Origin: CAZJWC01 sp964550125
Lineage (GTDB): Bacteria; Bacillota; Clostridia; Christensenellales; Borkfalkiaceae
Length of the DNA stretch: 64,000 nt
Direction: 5' to 3'
Assembly (NCBI GenBank): GCA_964550125.1
Contig: CAZJWC010000006.1
Span: 10,039 to 74,038 of the forward strand
Shown here: in pieces, positions 1 through 7,027 of the stretch
Numbering within the stretch: position 1 is the stretch's first letter
Layout: every line of letters begins with the position of its first letter
Notes under the pieces: generated by a model
The model's input: only the letters and a program-made list of their open reading frames with translations
Database searches by the model: none
What the model was told of the DNA's origin: nothing
Made by a program: the position numbers and the translations under genes

Positions 1-1029
1 GTCGACTATAACAATACCACCTATATTACGAAGTCTAACCTGTCGTGCAATCTCTTTTGCAGCAAGCATATTCGTATTAAATACGGTCGTTTCTAAATTG
101 TCGTTACCTACATATTTACCCGTATTTACGTCAATTACCGTAAGTGCTTCCGTCTTGTCAATTATAAGATATGCACCACTCTCTAAAACAACCTTTGAAT
201 CAGTGAGTTTTTTAACCTCTTTGGCAAGACCAAATAAGGTAAACATATCTCTATTGCCTGAATACATTACAAGTCGTTTTGCTGCGTTTTCTCCACGCAA
301 AGTTAAAAGGTTTTCAAGCCTGTCATACAAATCTTTATTTCCTACAATAATCTTATCAACAGTTTCATCATAGTTATCTCTTATTACCCTTAAAGGTAGG
401 TCATCTTCACTATGAACGATTTCACCTGTTTTTGCTTTATCGTAGTTTTCAAGAGCCTCTTTATATAAGCCCTTTAAATATTCTGCTTCAACTTTAAGTT
501 GACGCTTTTTTGCAGTCCTTGCAGCCGTACGAATAATAAAGCCTGAACCGACATTTCTAAGTTTATCCACCTCTTGCATAAGTTCATCTCTACGCTCTTC
601 GTCATCAATTTTACGAGAGATGCCTAAAAAGTTAGTTGTGGGTAGATAGATTAAATACTTACCAACGAAACTCAAATGGGCTGTTAGTTTTGCTCCCTTT
701 TTCCCTACGGGAACTTTGGTTACCTGAACCATAATCTCATCGCCTACTCGAAGTTTCAACTTTTGTGGCACGCTAACACTATCAGACAGCGTTGACTTAT
801 CAGCAACAACATCGTCAAGGGACAAATAGCCGTTCCTTTCCATACCGATATTTACAAATGCGGCTTGCATACCATTTAATACATTTGTAACTTTACCTTT
901 GTAGATATTGCCTACAATTTCCTTGGGGGCATTTGCCGAATCGATATGATACTCGATAAGTGTACTGCCTTTTGCAAGTGCAGCATAAGAGTCGCCACAG
1001 AAACTATCAATGTAAATACTCTTATTCAT
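1..1029 (-). CDS. rng: ribonuclease G/E, N-terminal part (cut by window edge)
   Basis: An endoribonuclease of the RNase E/G family, acting in rRNA maturation and mRNA turnover. The frame is open from ATG at 1029 to the window edge, giving 343 residues and no stop, so the C-terminal part is missing. An S1-type RNA-binding domain lies at about residues 35-115. The catalytic core ends in a stretch containing IDVNTG (D300) and a terminal Asp (D343); their spacing of 43 equals that of the two metal-binding aspartates of E. coli RNase E (303 and 346). The zinc-link cysteines would lie outside the window. It follows the DUF2344 and radical SAM genes on the same strand, a gene order often seen in Firmicutes. 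No truncation other than the window edge is visible. Confidence 0.95.
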   Translation of the reverse strand, partial: MNKSIYIDSFCGDSYAALAKGSTLIEYHIDSANAPKEIVGNIYKGKVTNVLNGMQAAFVNIGMERNGYLSLDDVVADKSTLSDSVSVPQKLKLRVGDEIMVQVTKVPVGKKGAKLTAHLSFVGKYLIYLPTTNFLGISRKIDDEERRDELMQEVDKLRNVGSGFIIRTAARTAKKRQLKVEAEYLKGLYKEALENYDKAKTGEIVHSEDDLPLRVIRDNYDETVDKIIVGNKDLYDRLENLLTLRGENAAKRLVMYSGNRDMFTLFGLAKEVKKLTDSKVVLESGAYLIIDKTEALTVIDVNTGKYVGNDNLETTVFNTNMLAAKEIARQVRLRNIGGIVIVD

Positions 1030-1103
1030 TATATTTCCTTTGTAAACCGCAAATACCGTAAGGCTACTGCACATACACGAATATCGTAGGTTTAATAAAA
1101 ATT

Positions 1104-1703
1104 TTAAACAAAGTTAAAGTTATCAAGCCCAAATGCTTGAATCTTAATTATCTCACCCATAAAGTTAGGGTTTAATGATTTGGCAAAATAGTCGGGACGC
1201 AAATTCTCATTGCCCGTCTTTAAGACGCAATATACGTCCTTGCCTTCCAACCGTGCTGAGAGTATCCTACTACGCACGTTTACTCTTTTTTCATTTTTAT
1301 CAATTATATAAAACTCTTGCGAGTCAAGTACACTTTTAATATCAATTTTGCCTATATTTGTAATTTTATATTCACACGAAGTTATACAGCCTGCCACGTT
1401 GGGATTTGACTGCACAACAGCACTTTCTACACACTTTATTCCCTTTGGCGAAAATTGATTAAATTTTTCTTTAAATTCAATCGCAGTTATATCACAATCA
1501 GTATCGACACAACAATACTCTGCTTTTGATTTAATACCTACACCTATAGGTGCTGACATAAATATTTTTGGATGTTTATTATATCCCTCGCTCTTTTTTA
1601 CATCAATTTTACCTCTAATTAGAGTACGAATAATATGACGCAAAGTGTCAAGGTGTGGAATATATTCTGCTCCGTCCATTTTTGTATATCTAAATAATAT
1701 CAT
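1104..1703 (-). CDS. DUF2344 / TIGR03936 radical-SAM-associated protein
   Basis: A 199-residue protein of the DUF2344 family (TIGR03936), recognised by the N-terminal pattern FRYTKMDGAEYIPHLDTLR and the following KSEGYNKHPKIFMSAPIGVG segment. Its function is unknown. In other bacteria it is encoded beside, or fused to, the C-terminus of the TIGR03960 radical SAM protein, which is the next gene upstream here. The two probably act as one unit on an RNA or ribosome-related substrate, but that is inference from their constant position next to rng and the rplU-rpmA region. Full length for the family, no anomaly. Confidence 0.88.
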   Translation of the reverse strand: MILFRYTKMDGAEYIPHLDTLRHIIRTLIRGKIDVKKSEGYNKHPKIFMSAPIGVGIKSKAEYCCVDTDCDITAIEFKEKFNQFSPKGIKCVESAVVQSNPNVAGCITSCEYKITNIGKIDIKSVLDSQEFYIIDKNEKRVNVRSRILSARLEGKDVYCVLKTGNENLRPDYFAKSLNPNFMGEIIKIQAFGLDNFNFV

Positions 1704-1764
1704 ACTTTTTTACTTATTTTGTGATAGATTTATTAAAAGACTTTCACATTTAAAACTTTTTATC

Positions 1765-3564
1765 TTACTTATCTCGTGATATAGGGCAAAACTCATCCAT
1801 ACCACAATGCTTACAACTTGCCAAGCAACTTCCACTTACTTTTGAAACATACGCTTTATGTCTTTCATTAAGCAGAAAACTTTTTGTTATATATATGTTT
1901 ATAAAATCCCAAGGAAGAATTTCCTCTTCGCCAAACTCACGAGTATACCAGTCATAACTCACATTACAATCTTCAAACGCTTTGTTCCAACCCTCTTTAT
2001 TGAGTTTATCGTTCCAGCCGTCAAAAATACAACCGTTTTTATATGCGTTCAGTAAAACCTTGCCTAGTCTTCTATCCCCTCTAGCAAATACGTTTTCAAG
2101 TCGTGAAGTAAAATAGTCGTTATAAGAGAGAGTTATTCCCTTCATATACAACTGTTCCTTTAAAAACTTTTGCTTTTCAAAAACCTCTTGCTCATTAACC
2201 TGCCTTTCCCATTGAAAAGGTGTAAACGGCTTTGGTATAAAGGTTGATACTGAAATTGAAATAGTTAATGGTTTTTTTCTCTTTTTTGAATTATAAACAC
2301 TCTTTATAGCAAGTGCAATTTCTTTGATTCCCTCTAAATCTTTTTCAGTTTCAGTAGGTAGTCCAAGCATAAAGTAAAGTTTTACAGCAAAGTAACCCAT
2401 ATCAAAAGCACTTTCAGTTGCGTGTAAAATTTCTTCTAAAGTTACATCTTTATTTATAACGTCCCTCAATCGTTGCGAACCAGCCTCTGGTGCAAAGGTA
2501 AGGGAAGACCTTCTAGACTCTTGGACAAACTCGTTATCAAAACTGTCAACTCGAAGGGAGGGAAGGGCTATTTTTGTATCTTTAGGCATTTCCTCTTTTA
2601 ACCTTAAAATCAACTCTTTAAGCCTAGGATAATCGCCCGTTGACAAACTGTTTAAACTCAATTCATCAAAACCCGTATTATTCAAAATCGAACAGGATTG
2701 CTCAACCACTTTATTTACACTCTTTTGTCTAACTGGCCGATACAAAAAGCCTGCTTGACAAAATCTACAACCACGGTAGCAACCACGCATTATCTCAACG
2801 AAAGCCCTATCAAAAACAGCCTCGGTATTACTTACTGCAAAACTCCTAGGAAAAGGAGCATTTTCAAGGTCAGTTACGACTGCTCTGTTTACCTTTTTAA
2901 ACTCTTTTCCGTCAGTCGATTTAAAACCTTTAATTTTTTCGTCTTCATACTCTACTTCAATAAGTGCAGGTACATACACACCTTCAATTTGACTTGCCTT
3001 TTCAAAAAACTCCTCTCGTGATGAAGTGCTCTTTAGTAATTTAACAACCTCTGCCGTATGATACTCTCCGTCCCCGATTAAAAAGAGGTCAACAAAGTCA
3101 GCCAACGGTTCAGGATTGATTGCACAAGGGCCACCACATATTATTAACGGGTGATTTTTACTACGCTCCTCTCTTTTTAAAGGAATATTTGCAAGGTCCA
3201 GCATATATAAAATGTTCGTATATGAAAGTTCATATTGTAAAGAAAAACCAAGAACATCAAACTCATCAAGAGAACGCTTTGAACCAAGTGCGTATAGGGG
3301 AATCTTATTTTGCCTTAAAGCACTTCCAAAGTCTTGCCAAGGAGCAAAACATCTATCCGTACCTATTCCGTTATTTAATAAACTTTCAATAACAATTTTA
3401 GTGCCTAAATTACTCATACCAACCTCATATACATCAGGAAAGCACATACAAAAATTTATATCTTTCCAATCAGTATCGGTTGTAGAATATTCACCACCTA
3501 TATATCTTGAAGGTTTTTCTACCGACAAGAGTACGCCTTTTATCTTATCTAAATCAATTATCAA
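1765..3564 (-). CDS. TIGR03960 family B12-binding radical SAM protein
   Basis: A 599-residue protein with an N-terminal cobalamin-binding-like domain (about residues 30-200) followed by a radical SAM domain with the cluster motif CYRGCRFC near residue 260. The C-terminus carries another cysteine group, CLASCKHCGMDEFC, typical of this family. It belongs to the TIGR03960 family, whose substrate is not known. It is encoded 61 bases upstream of the DUF2344 gene and downstream of spoIVFB, as in many Clostridia. The start at 3564 (MIIDLDKIKG) gives the usual family length. Confidence 0.92.
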   Translation of the reverse strand: MIIDLDKIKGVLLSVEKPSRYIGGEYSTTDTDWKDINFCMCFPDVYEVGMSNLGTKIVIESLLNNGIGTDRCFAPWQDFGSALRQNKIPLYALGSKRSLDEFDVLGFSLQYELSYTNILYMLDLANIPLKREERSKNHPLIICGGPCAINPEPLADFVDLFLIGDGEYHTAEVVKLLKSTSSREEFFEKASQIEGVYVPALIEVEYEDEKIKGFKSTDGKEFKKVNRAVVTDLENAPFPRSFAVSNTEAVFDRAFVEIMRGCYRGCRFCQAGFLYRPVRQKSVNKVVEQSCSILNNTGFDELSLNSLSTGDYPRLKELILRLKEEMPKDTKIALPSLRVDSFDNEFVQESRRSSLTFAPEAGSQRLRDVINKDVTLEEILHATESAFDMGYFAVKLYFMLGLPTETEKDLEGIKEIALAIKSVYNSKKRKKPLTISISVSTFIPKPFTPFQWERQVNEQEVFEKQKFLKEQLYMKGITLSYNDYFTSRLENVFARGDRRLGKVLLNAYKNGCIFDGWNDKLNKEGWNKAFEDCNVSYDWYTREFGEEEILPWDFINIYITKSFLLNERHKAYVSKVSGSCLASCKHCGMDEFCPISRDK

Positions 3565-3636
3565 AACTAGTACCTATTTTCTTTTTTAGTGTAACTATTC
3601 TATCACACATAATTTTTTTTTGCAATAGGTTAAAGT

Positions 3637-4500
3637 TTACAAATCGCCTATATTTTCTTTTTTTAAAATAGTTGACAAACTCTCATAAATACTTTCTCTT
3701 TCAAAGTAGAGCATAAGTTGATTTTGAGTTATCGTTAAAAGATACTCCTCGTTTTTATAAACATCAAATTTATAAAATTTATCACTTTGCAAATAGGAAA
3801 TTAACTTTTTTAATGTTACGTTTATATCAACAGCAACCGTCCTTACCTCTAACCCTCGTTTTATACTATCAACAATATAAAAATCAATTTTTGTATATTT
3901 ATTTTTACCTGCTGAAAAAACCCCTACAACAAGCAAAAATGCAAAGGACAAAAGGGTAAATGAATTTATGCTCTTTTCTCCTATTATAAAAACAATTATA
4001 AGCAACAGAGCAAAAGATATGCTTAAAATTAGTGCGAAACGAAAGGCAAACTTTTCATTGATTTTTTCACTCATAACTCTATAAACAATCTTACCACCGT
4101 CAAGTGGATAAAAGGGTAATAAATTTAAAACGCCTATTGAAAAACTTGAATATACTGCTGTATCAGTATATGGATAGGATAGAGGGAAAAACCACCAACA
4201 ACACACAAAGATTATACAGATGATAAAATTGCATAAAGGTCCACACAATAAAAGTTTAACTTCATCTAAAAAGGTTATGCCGTCAATATTACCGTTGACC
4301 ACAGCACCATAAGGCATAAGCACTACACGATTTAACTTAAAACCTATTTTATACGCATAAAAGGCGTGCCCACACTCGTGAATAACTGCAACTAATGAAT
4401 AAATCACAAAGGAAAACAGTCCTCCAAAAAAAGCAAAGAACACACCTAATATAATAAACAACGGATGAATTGAAAACTTTAAATTATACTTGCCAAACAA
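3637..4500 (-). CDS. spoIVFB: SpoIVFB-like intramembrane M50 metalloprotease
   Basis: A 287-residue polytopic membrane protein of peptidase family M50. The zinc motif HECGH sits in a membrane segment near residue 42, and the second metal motif is the PLDGGK segment near residue 133. In Bacillus SpoIVFB cleaves pro-sigma-K in the forespore-surrounding membrane. The C-terminal part (from about residue 200) looks like a CBS-type soluble domain, as in SpoIVFB. It overlaps the end of the SpoIVFA-like gene by 17 bases, so the two are translationally coupled. Another site-2 protease role is possible if the organism does not sporulate, but the spoIVFA partner and nearby spm genes argue for sporulation. 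Confidence 0.87.
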   Translation of the reverse strand: MFGKYNLKFSIHPLFIILGVFFAFFGGLFSFVIYSLVAVIHECGHAFYAYKIGFKLNRVVLMPYGAVVNGNIDGITFLDEVKLLLCGPLCNFIICIIFVCCWWFFPLSYPYTDTAVYSSFSIGVLNLLPFYPLDGGKIVYRVMSEKINEKFAFRFALILSISFALLLIIVFIIGEKSINSFTLLSFAFLLVVGVFSAGKNKYTKIDFYIVDSIKRGLEVRTVAVDINVTLKKLISYLQSDKFYKFDVYKNEEYLLTITQNQLMLYFERESIYESLSTILKKENIGDL

Positions 4501-5293
4501 TGTTATAGTCGCTTGATACTGCGAAAGAGGTTACCTTTTCATTATTTTCATACATACAAACGCTTAAACCACCTTCAGTAAAGCCAATAGGCACGTTGGG
4601 ATAAACTTTATCACCAACTTGATTATATAGATACTTCAAACCTGAAAAAATTGTAGTAAACAAAGATGAGTGTTCAACCTCAACATTATAACCAAACTCA
4701 TCTTGAGTAAAGCTCTTTACCTTTCCTTCACATGGAGAATAAATTGAACTTTCTCCCTCAAAAGAAATAACGCCATCATCAGCAACCTCAAAAAGCATAT
4801 TTTGAGCATTTGCACTAACGATAGGCTGACAATCAAAATCAAGATAACTGCGAGTATCAAACACAACTTCTTCTGGGAAAAATATGTTTCTTGCATATGA
4901 ATTTATTGCACTATTTTCCATAAACAAGTTAGTCAGCAAGATAACGGCTGATAGCACGCATACACAAATAAATTCAGCAAGTAAAACTTTACTGCCACTC
5001 TTTTTAATTTGTTCACCCTCTGTTATCGCCTTTGTCCTTTTATTTTTAAAGAATTTTAGTTTTTTTAAAAATCCTTCCTTTTCATATACTTTGCCACTTT
5101 TAGTAACTCTGCCTTCCTCTAATGCCTCACTCTCCTCAATATTAGGGGAAAACTCCACCCTATCATTGATTGCGTCAATAGTTTGTTGTTTTAAATCTTC
5201 AATATTCTTTTTTTTCTTTGATTTTTTTTGAACGACATTTAAGGTATTTACAGGAATTTCTATCATTTCAGCATAGTCAATTTGATTACTCAT
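4484..5293 (-). CDS. spoIVFA: SpoIVFA-like membrane protein with degenerate M23/LytM domain
   Basis: A 269-residue protein with a basic cytoplasmic N-terminus, one membrane segment at about residues 105-125, and an extracytoplasmic domain ending in a peptidase M23-like fold (SPCEGKVKSFTQDEFGYNVEVEH and onward). The metal ligands of active M23 enzymes are not recognisable, as in SpoIVFA, which holds SpoIVFB inactive and in place. It starts at 5293 behind the strong SD AAGGAGATGG. It overlaps spoIVFB by 17 bases. Assignment rests on the domain layout plus the neighbour; sequence divergence in this family is high. Confidence 0.8.
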   Translation of the reverse strand: MSNQIDYAEMIEIPVNTLNVVQKKSKKKKNIEDLKQQTIDAINDRVEFSPNIEESEALEEGRVTKSGKVYEKEGFLKKLKFFKNKRTKAITEGEQIKKSGSKVLLAEFICVCVLSAVILLTNLFMENSAINSYARNIFFPEEVVFDTRSYLDFDCQPIVSANAQNMLFEVADDGVISFEGESSIYSPCEGKVKSFTQDEFGYNVEVEHSSLFTTIFSGLKYLYNQVGDKVYPNVPIGFTEGGLSVCMYENNEKVTSFAVSSDYNIVWQV

Positions 5294-5348
5294 TTACCAT
5301 CTCCTTGCTTTTTATTAAAAGATATGCTTAATAACTGGAGAAAAGAAC

Positions 5349-5377
5349 AAAAAAGACCTTTGCTTTTGCAAAAGTCC
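5349..5377 (-). terminator. Rho-independent terminator of the proximal RNA candidate
   Basis: On the minus strand a 9-base-pair stem (GACTTTTGC with GCAAAGGTC, one G-U pair) with loop AAAA is followed by TTTTTT. It lies 56 bases before the spoIVFA start, so it would stop RNA made from the two repeat copies before spoIVFA, or serve as an attenuator of that operon. Confidence 0.8.
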
Positions 5378-5491
5378 TAAATAAAATGTAATGGGTAGTA
5401 CATTTACAAAATGCACTACCCAAAAACAATATATGATAAGGGGGAAAATGATGAGCTTTTTAAAACCTTGGAACTCTCGTTCCTTGATTAC
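5349..5491 (-). ncRNA. candidate small RNA, proximal copy (hairpin, C-rich linker, hairpin, terminator)
   Basis: Read on the minus strand: a 5-pair hairpin (GGAAC/GTTCC, loop GAGA, 5470-5483), a conserved linker of about 42 bases containing CATCATTTTCCCCCTTATC (5422-5463), a hairpin with stem GGGTAGT/ACTACCC (5393-5421), then a terminator (5349-5377). The linker and second hairpin are shared with the copy at 5602-5721. Stem positions 3 and 4 differ between copies but pair in both (G-C to A-T, T-A to C-G). The CCCCCTT in the linker is complementary to SD sequences. Lying between spmB and spoIVFA, it could be a sporulation-linked regulator; that is inference. The plus strand could instead encode a 17-residue peptide after AAGGGGG, but this is not conserved between copies. 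Confidence 0.6.
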
Positions 5492-5497
5492 GCATAT

Positions 5498-5526
5498 ATA
5501 ATAACAATTAATTGTTATCATTTAAA
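5498..5526 (-). promoter_or_regulatory. candidate promoter with 18-bp palindrome in the spacer (proximal RNA)
   Basis: On the minus strand a -10 box TATTAT (5498-5503) lies 17 bases from a weak -35 TTTAAA (5521-5526). The spacer holds a perfect 18-base palindrome, ATAACAATTAATTGTTAT (5501-5518), which would be well placed as a repressor site. The -10 context is shared with the distal copy, whereas the palindrome is not. Confidence 0.45.
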
Positions 5527-5601
5527 GTTAATTGTATGAAAAAATAAGTAAAACAGTTGAATAATTTATATTTTTTATGTGTAAAATAATAAAATTGATG
5601 A

Positions 5602-5721
5602 CATAAATGTAATGGACAGTACATTTACAAAACGTACTGTCCAAAAACAATATATGATAAGGGGGAAAATGATGAGCTTTTTAATACAAACTTGAAACGA
5701 TTTGCCTCGCCTCTTGTTTGT
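5602..5721 (-). ncRNA. candidate small RNA, distal copy
   Basis: On the minus strand, downstream of a promoter with start near 5721: a hairpin ACAAAC/GTTTGT (5686-5721), the conserved C-rich linker (5643-5684) and a 9-pair hairpin GGACAGTAC/GTACTGTCC (5614-5642). The linker is identical to the proximal copy over about 40 bases while the hairpin arms vary in a paired manner. No poly-T terminator follows directly, so transcription may run on to the terminator at 5349, giving a two-unit RNA of about 370 bases, or be processed. On the plus strand only an 8-codon frame (MMSFLIQT) follows the AAGGGGG motif. Confidence 0.55.
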
Positions 5722-5727
5722 GGTTAT

Positions 5728-5756
5728 ATAATACAATATCTAAAAAAATATGTCCA
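5728..5756 (-). promoter_or_regulatory. sigma-A-like promoter of the distal RNA
   Basis: Minus strand: -35 TGGACA (5751-5756), 17-base spacer, -10 TATTAT (5728-5733), predicted start near 5721, just before the first hairpin. It lies in AT-rich DNA after the end of spmB. Confidence 0.55.
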
Positions 5757-5844
5757 CAAATTTTTAAAAAAATAAAAAAAATTTTTATTTTTATGTTTAT
5801 TTACATATTTTGAAAATTTGTAACAATTTTATTGACTTTTTATA

Positions 5845-6357
5845 TTATATAAACCGACACAAAAAACAACCAAGAGTTGTTGCAAAAAGGCTACAAAGCA
5901 AAGCGACAAGAATAGGCACAAAAAGTTTTTTCTCCTTCACGGTGGAAAAATAAACGGCTGAAACATAAAAAATAGTTTCGGACGCGCCGTAACATATACA
6001 AGCACATCTTGCTATATAACTATCTGCTCCATAAACCGAAAAAACTTCTACTAAAAGAGCAGTTGAACCACTTCCTGAAAAAGGTTTGAGTATTACAAGT
6101 TTAACAATTTCTTTAGGTATACCTAAAAATGAGCAAGCTGGAGTTAAAAAGGTAATCATCTTGCTAGACAATCCACTAACTTCAAAAAGTTCCATCATAA
6201 GCATAATGGTAGCGATAAATGGAAAAATTGAAAAAACCAAGGGAATTGCACCCTTTACTCCCTCTGCAAAAGAATCATACACCTTTACCTTTTTCCCTTT
6301 TGCAATTATAAAAACGATAATAAAAATGCAAGGAATTAAATAGACAGTTAACCACAT
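5845..6357 (-). CDS. spmB: spore maturation protein B
   Basis: A 170-residue membrane protein of the nucleoside-recognition (Gate) domain family. The segment PLVFSIFPFIATIMLMMELF and the later PFSGSGSTALLVEVF and CYGASETIFYV motifs match SpmB. In Bacillus, SpmA and SpmB are needed for spore core dehydration. It overlaps the end of spmA by 10 bases, forming a two-gene unit. Full length for the family. Homologues occur in non-sporulating bacteria, so the name does not by itself prove sporulation. Confidence 0.9.
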   Translation of the reverse strand: MWLTVYLIPCIFIIVFIIAKGKKVKVYDSFAEGVKGAIPLVFSIFPFIATIMLMMELFEVSGLSSKMITFLTPACSFLGIPKEIVKLVILKPFSGSGSTALLVEVFSVYGADSYIARCACICYGASETIFYVSAVYFSTVKEKKLFVPILVALLCSLFATTLGCFLCRFI

Positions 6358-6908
6358 TTTTTTATTTTATAGTATCCTTTTAAAATTAAAACTCCTATTA
6401 TTGTAGATATGGCTGTACTTATTAAGATAGGCAAGATAACATCATAGGAGGCTGTTGAACCAAATTCGTTGCGAAGTGCCATAATAGTTGACGGAATAAG
6501 TTGCAGGCTTGTTGAGTTAATAATTAAAAAGATACCTTGCAAATATTCTCTATTTTCAAGTTTATCAAAACGTTCAACTGCTTTAATCCCTAACGGAGTT
6601 GCCACTCCACCAAAACCTAAAAAATTTGCTGAAATATTGCCTGAAATATATTCTAACGCCTCTCTATCATTTGTCTTAAAAAGCCTACGATTGATAGGTT
6701 TTAAAAGTTTTGATAGATTTGCCATTAAACCACAATCTTTCATTATTTGTAACAATCCTAGCCAAATAGTATAACTGATACAAAGAGTAAAAGTTAAATT
6801 GAGTGCATTTTTTGACGCTGAAAGCATAGATGATAAAAAAATATTGGGATTGGCAATAGTGATAATTATAGTCGAAAGCAAAAATATAATAAAAAAAACT
6901 GAATTCAT
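6348..6908 (-). CDS. spmA: spore maturation protein A
   Basis: A 186-residue membrane protein. The motif NISANFLGFGGVATPLGIKA near the middle is the SpmA signature, with several membrane segments either side. I chose the ATG at 6908 (MNSVFFIIFL) because it aligns with the N-terminus of known SpmA proteins; a TTG 27 bases further upstream is possible but has no SD. It overlaps spmB by 10 bases and is divergent from metG. Confidence 0.88.
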   Translation of the reverse strand: MNSVFFIIFLLSTIIITIANPNIFLSSMLSASKNALNLTFTLCISYTIWLGLLQIMKDCGLMANLSKLLKPINRRLFKTNDREALEYISGNISANFLGFGGVATPLGIKAVERFDKLENREYLQGIFLIINSTSLQLIPSTIMALRNEFGSTASYDVILPILISTAISTIIGVLILKGYYKIKKCG

Positions 6909-6959
6909 AACTTTATATAATTTATGAACAAACAAAAGAGAATATACTTTGATAAATAT

Positions 6960-6988
6960 TTTACAAATTTTCTTAAATGGGTTATAAT
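6960..6988 (+). promoter_or_regulatory. promoter of the metG-tatD-radical SAM-ksgA operon
   Basis: -35 TTTACA (6960-6965), 17-base spacer, -10 TATAAT (6983-6988); start expected near 6995, leaving a short leader before the SD GGAG of metG. There is no room for a T-box leader. Confidence 0.8.
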
Positions 6989-7027
6989 GAAAAAGAATTT
7001 AAGTAACTCATAGGAGTAATAGAAAAA

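Larger units (their letters stand above)
5294..5844. other. 551-base intergenic region holding two related RNA-like repeats
   Basis: No convincing protein gene lies here. Two copies of an approximately 80-base element (5383-5463 and 5602-5684) are each followed, on the minus strand's upstream side, by a second hairpin and a TATTAT -10 box. The rest (5740-5844) is almost pure A and T. The separate entries describe the RNA candidates, promoters and terminator. Confidence 0.8.

Noticed and set aside
98..373. A 91-residue plus-strand frame
   Set aside because: Antisense to the well-supported RNase G/E gene.
5315..5521. A 68-residue hydrophobic minus-strand frame
   Set aside because: It spans the RNA hairpins and terminator, lacks an SD, and only part of it is shared with the second copy of the repeat.
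6936..7027. A T-box riboswitch before metG
   Set aside because: Only about 30 bases separate the predicted transcription start from the start codon, too short for a T-box.
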